In this document: positions 16,652 through 27,500 of the stretch, piece after piece
How positions within the stretch are numbered: the first letter of the stretch is position 1
Layout: each line of letters opens with the position of its first letter
Source: Streptomyces katrae
GTDB lineage: Bacteria; Actinomycetota; Actinomycetes; Streptomycetales; Streptomycetaceae
Length of the DNA: 64,000 nucleotides
Direction of reading: 5' to 3'
Assembly (NCBI RefSeq): GCF_002028425.1
Contig: NZ_CP020042.1
Location: 2,542,001-2,606,000 of the forward strand
Program-made: the position numbers and the translations under genes
The notes under the pieces: generated by a model
Databases searched by the model: none
Seen by the model: the letters and a program-made list of their open reading frames with translations, nothing else
Told to the model about the DNA's origin: nothing

Positions 16652-17008
16652 ATGGCACATGATCAGGCCGCTGCCGCCAGGATGTCCGACCTCTTCGACC
16701 CCGCCCCGGGCCGATGGGGCCTGCGCGGCGATCCCCATGTCTGGCAGGCGCTTCGCGACGCCCTGTCCGGTACGGACGTCCCGCCGTCGGCGGAGGCGGT
16801 CGCCGGCCTCCTGCGGGCGACGTTCGAAGAGCTCGTGGAGGTCGACCTCTACGGCGACCCGGCGCCGCACGTGTACCGGGAGCGGTACGCCCACGGCGGG
16901 ATGTCCGGCGGCATGGTCCACCTCGACACGTGGCGGCAGAGGCTGCTCCCGCTGCTCGTGGAGCGTGCCGGCAGGCCGCGGGACCCCCGGACACTGCCGG
17001 CCCGCTGA
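16652..17008 (+). CDS. Small conserved hypothetical protein
   Basis: A 118-aa soluble protein (MAHDQAAAARMSDLFDPAP...) with no motif that I recognise. WGLRGDPHVWQALRDAL and EELVEVDLYGDPAPHVYRER are the most distinctive stretches; the weighting of charged and aromatic residues looks like a real protein. It begins 32 bases after the carboxyltransferase stop and converges with the MFS gene. It is probably co-transcribed with the carboxyltransferase; no function is proposed. Confidence 0.65.
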   Translation: MAHDQAAAARMSDLFDPAPGRWGLRGDPHVWQALRDALSGTDVPPSAEAVAGLLRATFEELVEVDLYGDPAPHVYRERYAHGGMSGGMVHLDTWRQRLLPLLVERAGRPRDPRTLPAR

Positions 17009-17031
17009 CGGCGCGGCCCCCGCCCCGCCCC

Positions 17032-18297
17032 CTACGCCTGCGGCGACCGCGAGTCGTACCGGGCGAAGGACCGCCACCGTGCGGCCAGCAGCCCCAGGAC
17101 CACCACGCACGCCAGCCCGCCGCCCGTGACGGCGACCGCCGGGGAGGTCAGGTCGGCGACGGTGCCGGCCAGGAAGTCCCCGAGCCTGGGTCCGCCCGCG
17201 ACGACCACGATGTACACGCCCTGGAGCCGGCCCCGCATCCCGTCCGGGGTCGCGGCCTGCATCATCGTGGAGCGGAACACCATCGAAATGGTGTCGGCGC
17301 ATCCGGCCAGCGCCAGGAAGAACAGCCCCAGCCACAGGTTCCGGGTCAGCCCGAACACGGCGATGGCCAGCCCCCACGCCGCGACGGACAGCAGGATCGC
17401 CAGACCGTGCCGCCGGATCCGCCCCTGCCAGCCGGAGAACACCCCGCCGAGCAGCGCGCCCACGGCGGGGGCGGCGACCAGCAGGCCGACGGTCTTGGCG
17501 TCGCCCCCGTACCAGAGGACGGCGATGGCCGGGAACAGGGCCTTCGGCTGGGCGAAGATCATCGCGGCCATGTCGGAGAAGAAGTTCATCCGGATGTTGG
17601 GCCGGGTCCCGAGGAAGCGCAGCCCGTCCAGCACCGAGGCCCGCCCCTTGCGGCCCTCCGGCAGGCCCTCGGGCAGCATCGCGGGCAGCCGCCACATGGC
17701 GTACAGGGCGGCGATGAAGGTGACGGCGTCGATCAGGTAGGCCGCCTGGTAGCCCCACCAGCCGACGATCAGGCCGCCCAGCACCGGGCCCAGCATGGTC
17801 CCGGAGGTCATGGTGACGGAGCTGAGCGCGTTCGCGGCGGGCAGCTGCTCGGGCGGCAGCAGCTTGGGGATCATGGCCGAACGGGCCGGCCCGTTCAGCG
17901 CCCCGCAGACCGACTGGAGGGCGACGACCGTGTAGAGCAGCCAGACCTGGTGGTAGCCGAGCAGTGCCGCGGCGGCCAGGCCGGAGGACAGGACGGTGAG
18001 CCCGGTCTGGCTGCGCAGGCCGAGCTTGCGCCGGTCCACGGAGTCGGCGATGGCGCCGCCGTACAGGCCGAAGACGACCAGCGGGACGAGCGAGAAGAGA
18101 CCGACGAGGCCGACGGAGAAGCTGGAGCCGGTGATCTCGTAGACCTGGAGCGAGATCGCCAGGGCGGTCATGGCCTGGCCCATCCAGGAGATGGTGCCGC
18201 CCACCCACAGCCGTCTGTAGTGGGCGGAGGTGCGCAGCGGGGTCAGGTCGGCGAAGATGCGTCGCTTCGGTCGGGGCGGGGAGGCAATACCAGTCAC
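17032..18297 (-). CDS. MFS transporter (MFS_3/EntS-like)
   Basis: A 421-aa protein with about 12 hydrophobic segments. The start ADLTPLRTSAHYRRLWVGGT, the loop GGAIADSVDRRKLGLRSQTG (motif A region) and RSAMIPKLLPPEQLPAANAL are typical of the MFS_3 family that includes the enterobactin exporter EntS and macrolide exporters. It probably works as a proton-coupled exporter. The start is GTG 18297. It is divergent from the GCS2 ligase and not linked to the biosynthetic cluster by sequence or position. Confidence 0.88.
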   Translation of the reverse strand: MTGIASPPRPKRRIFADLTPLRTSAHYRRLWVGGTISWMGQAMTALAISLQVYEITGSSFSVGLVGLFSLVPLVVFGLYGGAIADSVDRRKLGLRSQTGLTVLSSGLAAAALLGYHQVWLLYTVVALQSVCGALNGPARSAMIPKLLPPEQLPAANALSSVTMTSGTMLGPVLGGLIVGWWGYQAAYLIDAVTFIAALYAMWRLPAMLPEGLPEGRKGRASVLDGLRFLGTRPNIRMNFFSDMAAMIFAQPKALFPAIAVLWYGGDAKTVGLLVAAPAVGALLGGVFSGWQGRIRRHGLAILLSVAAWGLAIAVFGLTRNLWLGLFFLALAGCADTISMVFRSTMMQAATPDGMRGRLQGVYIVVVAGGPRLGDFLAGTVADLTSPAVAVTGGGLACVVVLGLLAARWRSFARYDSRSPQA

Positions 18298-18521
18298 ACG
18301 GGATGGTAACCAGCGCGGTCTAGGGCGCCTCTGGAGCCGGGGACGGGTTCATCCGCACCTCACACACGCGCAACGTGCGACCCACCCGGACCGGGGGTTT
18401 CAGGGCGGGATCGCTCTTGCCGCTAACTCGCCATTATCACCCGAAATTTGACCGGATCGGCGTTGCCCCGTGGCCGCCTGTTCGGCCCATGATGAAAGAC
18501 TCGTATGTCCAGGGAGGCGTA
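18298..18521. promoter_or_regulatory. Divergent intergenic region, MFS / GCS2 ligase
   Basis: About 220 bases, less GC-rich at 18420-18500. The clear element is GGGAGG at 18512-18517, the ribosome site that sets GTG 18522 as the start of the ligase gene. No operator or riboswitch fold was recognised. Confidence 0.3.
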
Positions 18522-19700
18522 GTGATCGATCCTGGCAACAGCACCACGAGCACCGGTGACACCGGCCCCGCGGGCCACGGCCTGCGCGCCGCGAGCGGTG
18601 TCACCACCCCCCTCACGGTCGGGGTCGAGGAGGAGTTCCTGCTCGTCGACGACCGCACGTTGCGGGTGGTCCCGGCCGCGCCGCGCGTCCTGGCCACCGC
18701 CGGCGGGCTGCCCCAGCAGCTGCACCCCGAGGGGACCCGGTACCAGGTGGAGATCTCCACCCCGGTCGCCGACTCGGCGATCACCCTGCGCGAGGAGCTC
18801 GCCGCCCTGCGGCGGACCCTCGCGGCGGCGGCCCGCGAGCACGGCTGCCGGCTGCTGGCCGCCCCCTCGCCCGTCGTGGCCGTCGAAGGACCGCTGCACC
18901 TGACCGACGACGAGCCGCGCCAGCGCGAGCAGCACCGCCGGTTCGGCGCGCTGACCGACACCCTGGTCAGCTGCGGCCGCCACATCCACATCGGCACCCT
19001 CGACGTGGACACGGCGGTGGCGGTGTCCAACCGGGTCCGCCCCTGGCTGCCCACGCTGATCGCGCTGGCGGCCAACTCCCCCTTCTGGGGCGGCCGCGAC
19101 ACCGGCCACTCCAGCTGGCGGGCGATGGCCTGGTCGGGCTGGCCCTCGGCGGGCCTGCCCCCGCACTTCCCGTCCACGGCCCACTTCCGGCGCTCGGTGC
19201 AGACCCTGCTCGGCTCCGGGGCGGCCCTGGACACCAAGATGGTCTACTGGGACCTCCGCCCTTCCGGGAACTGGCCCACGCTCGAGATCCGGGCGCCCGA
19301 CATGTCCCCGGACATCGACACGGCCGTGCTCCAGGCCGAGCTGGGCCGCGCCCTGGTCTCCTCGGCGCTGCGCGACATCGCGGAGCAGCGGCCCGACCGT
19401 CCGCTACGGGACGACGTGCTGCGGCTCGCGCGGTGGCGGGCGGCGCACGACGGCCTGGAGGGCTTCGGCCTGGACCCGTACACGGGTGCCGAGCTCCCGG
19501 CGGCCGACCTGGCGGAGGCCCTGCTCGACCTGGTCGCCCCGGACCTGGCCGCCGCCGGCGACCTGGACCACGCGGCGCGGACCCTGGGCGGGCTGCTGCG
19601 CGACGGCTCGGGCGCGGCCCGGCAGCGGGCGGCCTTCGCGCGCCGCCAGGACCTGACGGACGTGCTGCGCCACCTGGTGGAGGAGACCGAGAAGGCCTGA
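18522..19700 (+). CDS. Carboxylate-amine ligase, glutamate-cysteine ligase family 2 (YbdK type)
   Basis: A 392-aa protein with TPLTVGVEEEFLLVDDRTLR (the GVEEEF active-site strand), CGRHIHIGTLDVDTAVAVSN, LAANSPFWGGRDTGHSSWRA and YWDLRPSGNWPTLEIRAPDM, all GCS2 family motifs. It forms a gamma-glutamyl or similar amide bond using ATP; actinobacterial YbdK homologues have weak glutamate-cysteine ligase activity, and the real substrate is unknown. GTG 18522 has GGGAGG a few bases upstream. The tandem ATGs at 18489 and 18492 are in frame but lack a comparable ribosome site. Confidence 0.85.
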   Translation: MIDPGNSTTSTGDTGPAGHGLRAASGVTTPLTVGVEEEFLLVDDRTLRVVPAAPRVLATAGGLPQQLHPEGTRYQVEISTPVADSAITLREELAALRRTLAAAAREHGCRLLAAPSPVVAVEGPLHLTDDEPRQREQHRRFGALTDTLVSCGRHIHIGTLDVDTAVAVSNRVRPWLPTLIALAANSPFWGGRDTGHSSWRAMAWSGWPSAGLPPHFPSTAHFRRSVQTLLGSGAALDTKMVYWDLRPSGNWPTLEIRAPDMSPDIDTAVLQAELGRALVSSALRDIAEQRPDRPLRDDVLRLARWRAAHDGLEGFGLDPYTGAELPAADLAEALLDLVAPDLAAAGDLDHAARTLGGLLRDGSGAARQRAAFARRQDLTDVLRHLVEETEKA

Positions 19701-19712
19701 CCGGCCCCATCC

Positions 19713-19746
19713 GGGGCCGCAGGTGCCGGCGCGCGCCTGCGGCCCC
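19713..19746. terminator. Bidirectional hairpin terminator
   Basis: The perfect 11-bp arms GGGGCCGCAGG (19713-19723) and CCTGCGGCCCC (19736-19746) surround a 12-base loop between the convergent GCS2 ligase and flavin reductase genes. It marks the left end of the biosynthetic cluster's main transcript. Confidence 0.8.
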
Positions 19747-19815
19747 TTGGAACGGGCGCGAACGCCCCCGGCCACTTCGCGTGGGACCTGGGGCAGTCAC
19801 ACCCGCCTCACACCC

Positions 19816-20349
19816 TCATGGCTGCGCGGCGGTGCACGTGTGGAATCCGCGCTGGTACCAGAGGAGGGGATCGCCCAGGTCGGCCGGATCCCCGGACCCG
19901 GCCTCCACCACCGCCCCGACCAGCAGGTCGTGGTCACCCACCGGGATGACGTCGGTCGTGACGCACCGGTAGCGGGCATGCGCATCCGGCAGGCACGGCA
20001 GCTCCGAACCCGGCCAAGGCCTGAAGTCACCAGCCGCAAAACGGTCCACGCCGTGAGTGGCGAACCGGGTGGCCACCTCGCGGTGCCGGCTGCCGAGGAC
20101 GTTCACCACGAACTCGGGTGCCGCGATCAGCGCCTCGTGGCAGCTCGACGTCCGCGAGATACCCACCGTCAGCAGGGGCGGCTCCAGGGAGGCCGAGCTC
20201 ACCGAGCTGGCGGTGAACCCCCACGGGCGGCCCGTCTCGTCCCGCACCGTGACGATGGTGATCGGCGCCGCCAGCTGGGACATGGCCTCCCGGAACGCGG
20301 GCCCGTCGAGCAACGGGCCCGCGTACGAGGTCACCGCCTGCGCAGTCAC
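19816..20349 (-). CDS. Flavin reductase (HpaC/ActVB-like)
   Basis: A 177-aa protein of the flavin reductase-like domain family: FREAMSQLAAPITIVTVRDE, PWGFTASSVSSASLEPPLLT and HEALIAAPEFVVNVLGSRHR are its usual motifs. It would supply FMNH2 or FADH2 from NAD(P)H to a partner monooxygenase. GTG 20349 overlaps the stop of the LLM oxidoreductase by four bases, so the two are translationally coupled and probably form a two-component monooxygenase. It is the last gene of the leftward synthase operon. Confidence 0.9.
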   Translation of the reverse strand: MTAQAVTSYAGPLLDGPAFREAMSQLAAPITIVTVRDETGRPWGFTASSVSSASLEPPLLTVGISRTSSCHEALIAAPEFVVNVLGSRHREVATRFATHGVDRFAAGDFRPWPGSELPCLPDAHARYRCVTTDVIPVGDHDLLVGAVVEAGSGDPADLGDPLLWYQRGFHTCTAAQP

Positions 20350-21479
20350 GACCGTCCCGCGGCTGCCGCCTGGGCCGCCTCCTTGGCCTGAGCGGCGAAG
20401 TCGTCCTTACGTTCGGCGACCCACCGCTGCGAGGCGCGCAGACCCTCGAGAGAACCGTTGAAGTGCGGTACGACGTAGCGGGCCAGCAGTTCGAAGCTGT
20501 GCTTGACCTGCTCCCGGGTGGCCCAGTCATGGGTGTTGACCAGAAGGGTGCCGAAGCCGCCGCTCTCGTCCAGCAGCCGCTGGATGGCCTCGATGGCGTC
20601 CTCGACCGTGCCGATGATCACGGTCTGCTGCTCGGCGCACTCGTCGATCTCCCGGCCTTCCTGAAGGGTGGCAGGAGCCCCGAAGGTGTCCCGCACGTAC
20701 TCCCGGTACCAGCGGCTCATCCCAGGCCTCACCTGGGCAAAGGCCTCCTCGCGGGTCTCGGCGAGGTGGATGCAGATGGCGACGCGCCACTTCGAGCGGT
20801 CCACCGTCTTGCCATTCTTGGCGGCCTCGTCCTCAGCCGCCTCCCACAGGTTGGCCAGGGGCAGGTCGGGCATTCCGGGCCGGCCGGCGAACGTGAGGGA
20901 GCCGAGGCCGTGCTGCCCCGCGAGGCGCATGCCCCGCTCGGAGCCGGCGCTCGCCACGCACATGTCGAAGCAGGGCTTGGTGTAAGGGCGGAGCTGGAGC
21001 ATCGCGTCGCGCAGTTCGAACCAGTCGGTCTTGCGGGTGACCGGCTCCATTCCGGTCAGCAGGGGGACCAGGGCGTCGACGGCCTCGGCCATCATGCGGC
21101 GCTGGTCACCCACCGAGATACCGAGCATGTGGGCGTCGGCGGGTGCGACACCCGCACCCATGCCGAAGATCACCCGGCCGCGGCTCTGGTGGTCGAGCTG
21201 CACCATCCGCTCCGCGACCGTGAGCGGGTGGTGGTACGGAAGGCTGACCACACCGGTGCCCAGCTTGATGGTCCGCGTGCGCTCGGCGGCCGCAGCCAGG
21301 AACAGCTCCGGAGAAGCGATCTGCGACCAGCCTCCGGAGTGGTGCTCACCCACCCAGACCTCGTCGAGACCGAGCACGTCCAGCCACTCGATCAGGTCGA
21401 GGTTGCGCCAGAAGACCGTGGTGGGCTCCTCGCCGAGGCCGTGGAAAGGGGCCATGAACGCGCCGAATTTGAGACTCAT
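20346..21479 (-). CDS. LLM-class flavin-dependent oxidoreductase (luciferase-like)
   Basis: The 377-aa protein starts MSLKFGAFMAPFHGLGEEPT, with EVWVGEHHSGGWSQIASPEL, LGTGVVSLPYHHPLTVAERM and GRVIFGMGAGVAP, the luciferase-like monooxygenase signatures. ATG 21479 has AAGGA in a good position; a longer open frame upstream is antisense shadow of the synthase gene. It lies 62 bases after the synthase stop and is coupled to the flavin reductase by ATGA. Such enzymes perform FMNH2-dependent hydroxylation, Baeyer-Villiger or N/S-oxidation. Here it probably tailors the polyketide-thiazoline, perhaps oxidising the heterocycle, but that is inference. Confidence 0.9.
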   Translation of the reverse strand: MSLKFGAFMAPFHGLGEEPTTVFWRNLDLIEWLDVLGLDEVWVGEHHSGGWSQIASPELFLAAAAERTRTIKLGTGVVSLPYHHPLTVAERMVQLDHQSRGRVIFGMGAGVAPADAHMLGISVGDQRRMMAEAVDALVPLLTGMEPVTRKTDWFELRDAMLQLRPYTKPCFDMCVASAGSERGMRLAGQHGLGSLTFAGRPGMPDLPLANLWEAAEDEAAKNGKTVDRSKWRVAICIHLAETREEAFAQVRPGMSRWYREYVRDTFGAPATLQEGREIDECAEQQTVIIGTVEDAIEAIQRLLDESGGFGTLLVNTHDWATREQVKHSFELLARYVVPHFNGSLEGLRASQRWVAERKDDFAAQAKEAAQAAAAGRS

Positions 21480-21541
21480 GGTGTCGTCTTCCTTCGTGTG
21501 TGCCGGGCGTGTTGTCGCCGGGTGTTCTTCGTGGTCGGGGT

Positions 21542-24500
21542 TCATCGGGTGGGGACGGATGGCGGCTTCTCCTCCAGGGCGGTGCGCAGTTCGGCGGCCA
21601 GGGTGGCCAAGTGGGGGCGGCGCATCGCGGTGTAGTGGTCGCCCGGGACGTCGCGGATCACTGATCCTGCACCCGGGCACAGGGCCAGCCACTGCCCGGC
21701 GGTCTCGGTGGAGGCGCCGCCGTCGGCTGCTCTGAGGAACACGACCCGGCCTTCGTAGGGACGCGGCTCGTGCGTCACCAGCGCGCGGGAGTTGGCGCAG
21801 AACCGGCTGACGATCCCGCCGAGGGTGCGGACGTCGATGTCCGGGGGCAGCACGCCGGCGCGTACCGCCTCCGTGTGCAGGGCCTCCAGCGGCGAGCGTC
21901 CCCCGTCGCCGCGGAACAGGTCCCCGTCCGGTGTCCAGTCCTGGTCGGCGAGGCCTGCCAGGTCGCGGGCGAACCACGCGAGGAGTGCGGACTCGTCCAC
22001 GAGCGTGTCGTGCGGGCCGGGCGGCTCCAGCAGGTCGATCACCGCCACGAGTTCGACGTCCCGTCCGGCCTCGGTCAGCAGCCGGGCCAGCTCCAGGGCG
22101 ATGACACCGCCCATGGACCAGCCGCCCAGGCGCAGAGGCCCTTCGGGCGCCGCACCGGTGACGGACCGGGCGTAATGGACCGCCAGTTCCTGGATGCTCT
22201 CCAGCGGCACACCATCGTCGGTGTCGGGCACCTGGAGGCCGTAGAAGGGCTGGTCGGAGTCAAGGAGCGAGGCCAGTTCGGCGTAGCACAGGACGTCGCC
22301 GCCGACCGGGTGGACGAAGAACAGCGGCGGTCGGCCGCCTTCGGGCCGGATCGGTACGAGGGCGGAGCGCCGGGTGTCGGCGTCCCCGTCACGCAGGGCT
22401 TCCGCGAGCTGCTCGATCGTGGGGTGGGCGAAGAGCGTGGACAGGGGCAGCGCATGGCCGAACACGTCATGGATGCGCGCCATCACGCGCACGGCGAGCA
22501 GGGAGTCGCCGCCGAGGTCGAAGAAGTTCGCGGTCACGCCGATGGGCCGCGTCTCGAAGAACTCCTCCCAGATCGCTGCGAGCCTCCTCTCCGTCCCGTT
22601 GCGCGGCACCACCGCTCCGGGCCCGTCCGTGAGGCCCTCGTCGGGTGCGGGCAGCGCGGCCCGGTCCACCTTGCCGTTGGCACTGAGCGGCAGCTCGTCG
22701 AGGACGAGGATGCGCTGCGGGACAAGGTAGTCGGGCAGTTCCCGCCGCAGGGCGTCCTCCAGGCCGGCGGCTTCCAGCGTGTGGCCGTCGTCGGCCACGG
22801 CGTAACCGATCAGGCGCTTGCCCTCGTGGCGTGCGCCGAGGGCGGTGACGGCAGCAGCCCGGACGCCGGGCATCCGCAGCAGAGCGGCCTCGATCTCGCC
22901 CAGCTCGATCCGGTAGCCCTGGACCTTGACCTGGAAGTCCTCGCGGCCCAGGAACTCGATCGTGCCGTCGGGCAGGTAGCGTCCGAGGTCGCCGGTGCGG
23001 TACAGCCGCTCTCCGGTCGCAGGGTGGCGCACGAACGCGGCCCGGGTCTTCGCATCGTCACCCAGGTAGCCGCGGGCGAGCCCGGTGCCGGCGATGTACA
23101 GCTGGCCCGGTACCCAGGCCGGGCAGGGCTGGAAGGCCTCGTTCAGGACGTGGAAGCGCTGGTTGAGCATGGGCGTGCCGTACGGGATGCTCGGCCAGGC
23201 CGGATCGACCTCGCCGATCGGATAGAGGATCGACCAGATGGAGGCCTCGGTGGCCCCGCCGAGGCTCCAGATCGCGGCGTCCGGGGCGATCCGGCGGATC
23301 CGGTCGGGCAGGGTGACCGGGATCCAGTCGCCGCTCATCATGACGGTCCGCAGCGGTACGTCGGCGGCGGACGCGAGCACGTGCTCGGTGAACATCTCCA
23401 TCAGCGTGGGCACGGTGTTCCACACGGTGACGTGGTGCTCGGCGACCAGCTCCGCCCAGCGTGCGGGCTCCCGGTGGGCAGAGGGCTCGGGCAGGACGAC
23501 CACGCCGCCCGCGCCGAGGAGCCCGAACACGTCGTACACCGACAGGTCGAAGTTGAGCGCCGACAGGGCGAGCACCCGGTCGTCGGCAGTGACGCCGAAG
23601 CGGTCGTTGACGTCGCGGACGGTGTTCAGGGCGCTGCCATGCTCGATCATCACGCCCTTGGGCTGACCCGTTGACCCGGACGTGTAGATCACATACGCCA
23701 GTTCGTCCGGCGTGGTGCCCGCCGGGGGAAGTGGTTCGGTTCCGTGAGCATCCGCGTCGGGCCCGTCGACACTGAGGACGGCCATGCCCTCGGGCCAGGC
23801 GGTCACCTCGTGCACCCGCGACTGGGTCAGCACCAGGGAAACTCCGGCCCCGGCGAGGAGCAGCCGGAGCCGCTCCGCGGGCACGCCCGCGTCGATGGGT
23901 ACGTAAGCGGCACCGGACTTGAGGACGCCGAAGCAGGCCGCGATCTGCTCCCATCCCTTCTCCATCACGATCGCTACGAGCGTCCCGGACCCGGCGCCCC
24001 GCTCGCGCAGCCAGCGGTCGAGCCGGTTGGACAGGCCGTCCAGTTCACCGTAGGTGAGGGTGCGTCCGGGTGCGATGACCGCCGGCCGATCGGGCTGCTC
24101 TCCCGCGCGGGCGACGAAGCCGTCATGGAGCAGGCCTTCGGGTACCGGGGCGGCTGTGGCGTTGACCGCCTCCCGCGTGCGCAGGTCGGTCTCGGGGGCG
24201 AGGACGGGTGAGGGACGGCCCCACGCGTTCTCGTCGTCGCACAGCTCGTTCAGCACGCCGACGTATGCGGTGAACATGGCGTCGGCCATCCCGGGCGGGA
24301 AGAGTTCGTCCACGGAGTCCCAGTTGACGGTGAGGCCGCCCGCGTCCTCCAGAACCTGGTGGTCCAGCCATACCTGGGGGGTGCGCACCGAGCTCCACCG
24401 CTCTTCGCCGCTCTCCCCCATCGAGACGATGGGGTGGGACAGGCTGGTGGCGGCGCCGGGGTTCTCCTTCGCCCCGAAATTGACGGTGCTGGCGAAGACG

Positions 24501-27500
24501 ATGGGCATGGTGGCGGGGGCGGAGTTGCGCTGGGACCGGTTCAGCTCGCGGAGCACCCGCACACCGCTGACCTGACTGTTCTCCAGGTCGCTCCAGAGCT
24601 GCTTCTGCAGTCTTCCGGCCCGGACGCGGAAGCCGTCGGTCGCCGTGCTGTCCACTTCCAGGAGGGTGGTGGCGGTGAAGTTGCCGACGATTCCGGCGAC
24701 CTGCGGATGGAGGGGCTGGCGGTTGAAGAACAGGATGTTCAACGTGAACCGGCTGGACTTGCTCCATGCCGCGATGACCTGCGCGTAGGCCGTGCACACG
24801 GCGGCCGAGGGGGTGACCCCGGCTGCGGCGGCGCGTTCCTTGAACCGGGTCCATGCCTCCGCGTCGAGACGTGCCGCGCGGTGGGTGAACTCCGGGCGCG
24901 CCAGCGACGCGGGGTTCTTCGCGAGCGGCAGTTCTGGGGCGGGCGGCAACGTCTTGATGCGGTCGCGCCAGTAATCGAGCGCTCGGCGGAACCGGGGGGT
25001 GTCCTCCAGCTCGCGGCTGGCGAGGACGTAGTCCCGGAAGGTGACGGGCAGTTCGGCCAGTTCGGCTCCGTCGCCGTGGTAGGCCCGCGCCCACTCGTCG
25101 AACACGACGCCGGTGCTCCACGCGTCCATGACCAGGGCGTCCATGCCGAGGTGCAAGCGGGTGGTGTGCTCGTCGAGCAGGGTGGCTCTGATGTCGAACA
25201 TCGGCCAGCTGGCCGCGTCCAGCACCTGGTGCTTCATCTCCTCGTGCACGGCGTCGAGATGGGAGCGGCGCGCTTCCTCGCCGCGACCGCGCAGGTCGAC
25301 GCTGCGTATGTCGTACGCCGGCACGTGGGGCAGTACCCGCTGGAGGCCGTCGGGGGTGACCACCGCGCGCAGCATGTCGTGGCGGGCGACCACGGTGTTC
25401 CACGCTTCGGCGACGCGCGACAGGTCGACGCCGACGAGGTCGACCTCCAGATAGAAGTAGGTGGAGATACGGCCGAGCGGCAGGGCGTCGGAGCGGCCGA
25501 CGAGGTATGCCTGCTGGAGGTCGGTCAGGCCGAAGGGGTCATGGCGGCCGACGGGGTCGTGCACGAGGAGCGGTAGGGGCTCCTCCTTCTCGGGCAGCGG
25601 TGCCTGGGCGGTCTCGGCCGCCGACGGCGTGTCCCCTGGAGCGGGGGCGGTCAGGTCCAGCATCGGCAGGATGTGCTCCCCCAGCCCTGCGATGCTGCTG
25701 CCGTCGAGGAAGGCCACCAGCGGAAGGGTGACACCCAGCTCGGCCGAGAGCGCGTCCTTGAGTTCGAGGGCCATCAGCGAGTCCAGGCCCAGGTTCTGCA
25801 GCGGTTCGTAGGGGTCGAGCGCGGTGGCATCGGTGCGCAGAGCCCTGGCCACGGCCCTCAGCAGCAGGGCGCGGAGTGCGGCGGGACGCTCCACGGCGCC
25901 GGCCCGGTCGATCTCATCGAGGCCGGAGGTCGCGGCGGGCAACGGGGCCGCGACCGGCAGGGCGGCGGCGACGGGCAGTGCAGCGGCGACGGGCTCCGCC
26001 CCGCGCGCCCTCGCGGAGTCTCGCAGCACGGTGGAGCGCACGGCGCGCTTGGCGTAGACCCCGGTCGCCTCGACCACGCTTCCGCCGTCGGCGTCCGTGA
26101 CCCGTACGTCGGCGATGAGCATGGCGGAGGGATCAGAGGCGGGTGAAAGGGTTGCGTGGCAGTACAGCGGTCCCGGCCCTGTCTGCTCGTGGAAGACGAA
26201 GCGGTCGATGCCGACCAGGGCGTACACGGCATCGGCGGGGCTGTCGGCGGGCAGGCAGGCGAACAGCGTCTGGAACAGCGCGTCCGTCAGGCCGGGGTGC
26301 AGCAGGTAGCGGTCGGTCTCGCCCGCCTCCGGCAGCCTCATGCGCGCCACGGCCTCGCCGTCGGCGCTCCACACCCGGTCGATCCACTGGGCGGCCGGCC
26401 CCAGGTAGAGCTTGCGCCGCCACAGCCGCTGGTAGAAGTCGCGACCCGACAGCTCGGTGCCGAGCCGGCGGCGGGTTTCCTCCTCGTGTGCGGTGGCGGA
26501 GCGGGGCGCGGCCAGAGCCGGTTCGCGACGCACCGTGCCACGGGAGTGCAACACCCATTCCCCGGTCTCGTCACCCCCCGGTGCGGCGGCGAAGTAGCGG
26601 AAGGCCGCGCCCTCTCCCGCGTCGGGATCGAGAACGAGCTGGACGGGGCGGGGCACGCCCGGGTCCAGGACGAGGCTCTGGAGGACGAGCAGCCCCTCGA
26701 CCACCAGGGCGCCGGGGCCTCGCAGCTGCCGGGCGGCCGTGAAGACGGAGTCGAGGTAGACGCCGACGTTGACGACGGGCAGGCCGTCCATCACACAGTC
26801 GCCCAGACAGCCGTGCTGGTCGGGGTCGAGCAGCGACGCGTACTGGATGGTGTCGAGCGGTGAGGGGACCCGACGGCCCAGCAGACTTCCGTCGGCGGGG
26901 AGGGCCCGGGCCCCGTGAGCCGGCGGGGCGGCAGGAGCGGCCGGCGGCAGGGCACTCGGGCGGAACCAGTGGCGCTCGCGCTGGAAGGGGTAGAACGGCA
27001 CGTCCGCGCGGCGGCGTCCGCGTCCCTCTTCGTACCCCGGCCAGTTGATGGCGAAGCCCTCGGCGTAGAGGCCGCCCAGGCTCTCCAGGAGGACGGCCGT
27101 GTCGTCCTGCCCACGCCTCAGCGACGGCAGGAACCGGGCGGCTGGTGTCTCGTCCCCGGACGTGGACCCGGCGGCCGGGGCGAACCGCTTCGCCATGCCC
27201 AGCAGGGTGGGGGCCGGCCCCATCTCGAGGAACGTCCGGTGGCCCTGCTCGTACAGGGCCGTCATCCCGTCGTGGAAGCGAACCGTCCGGCGGGCGTGCT
27301 CGCGCAGGTAGCGGGCGGTCACCGGCTCGGTCAGGATCGCGCCGGTGACATTGGAGATCACGGGGATGCGGGGTGCCGCGAACGTGACGCGGGCGGCCTC
27401 CTCCTCGAATGCGTCGAGCATCGGGTCCATCAGCGGGGAGTGGAAGGCCCGGGTGGTGGCCACCGGCTTGTTGCGCACGCTCTGCCGTCCCAGAGCCGCG

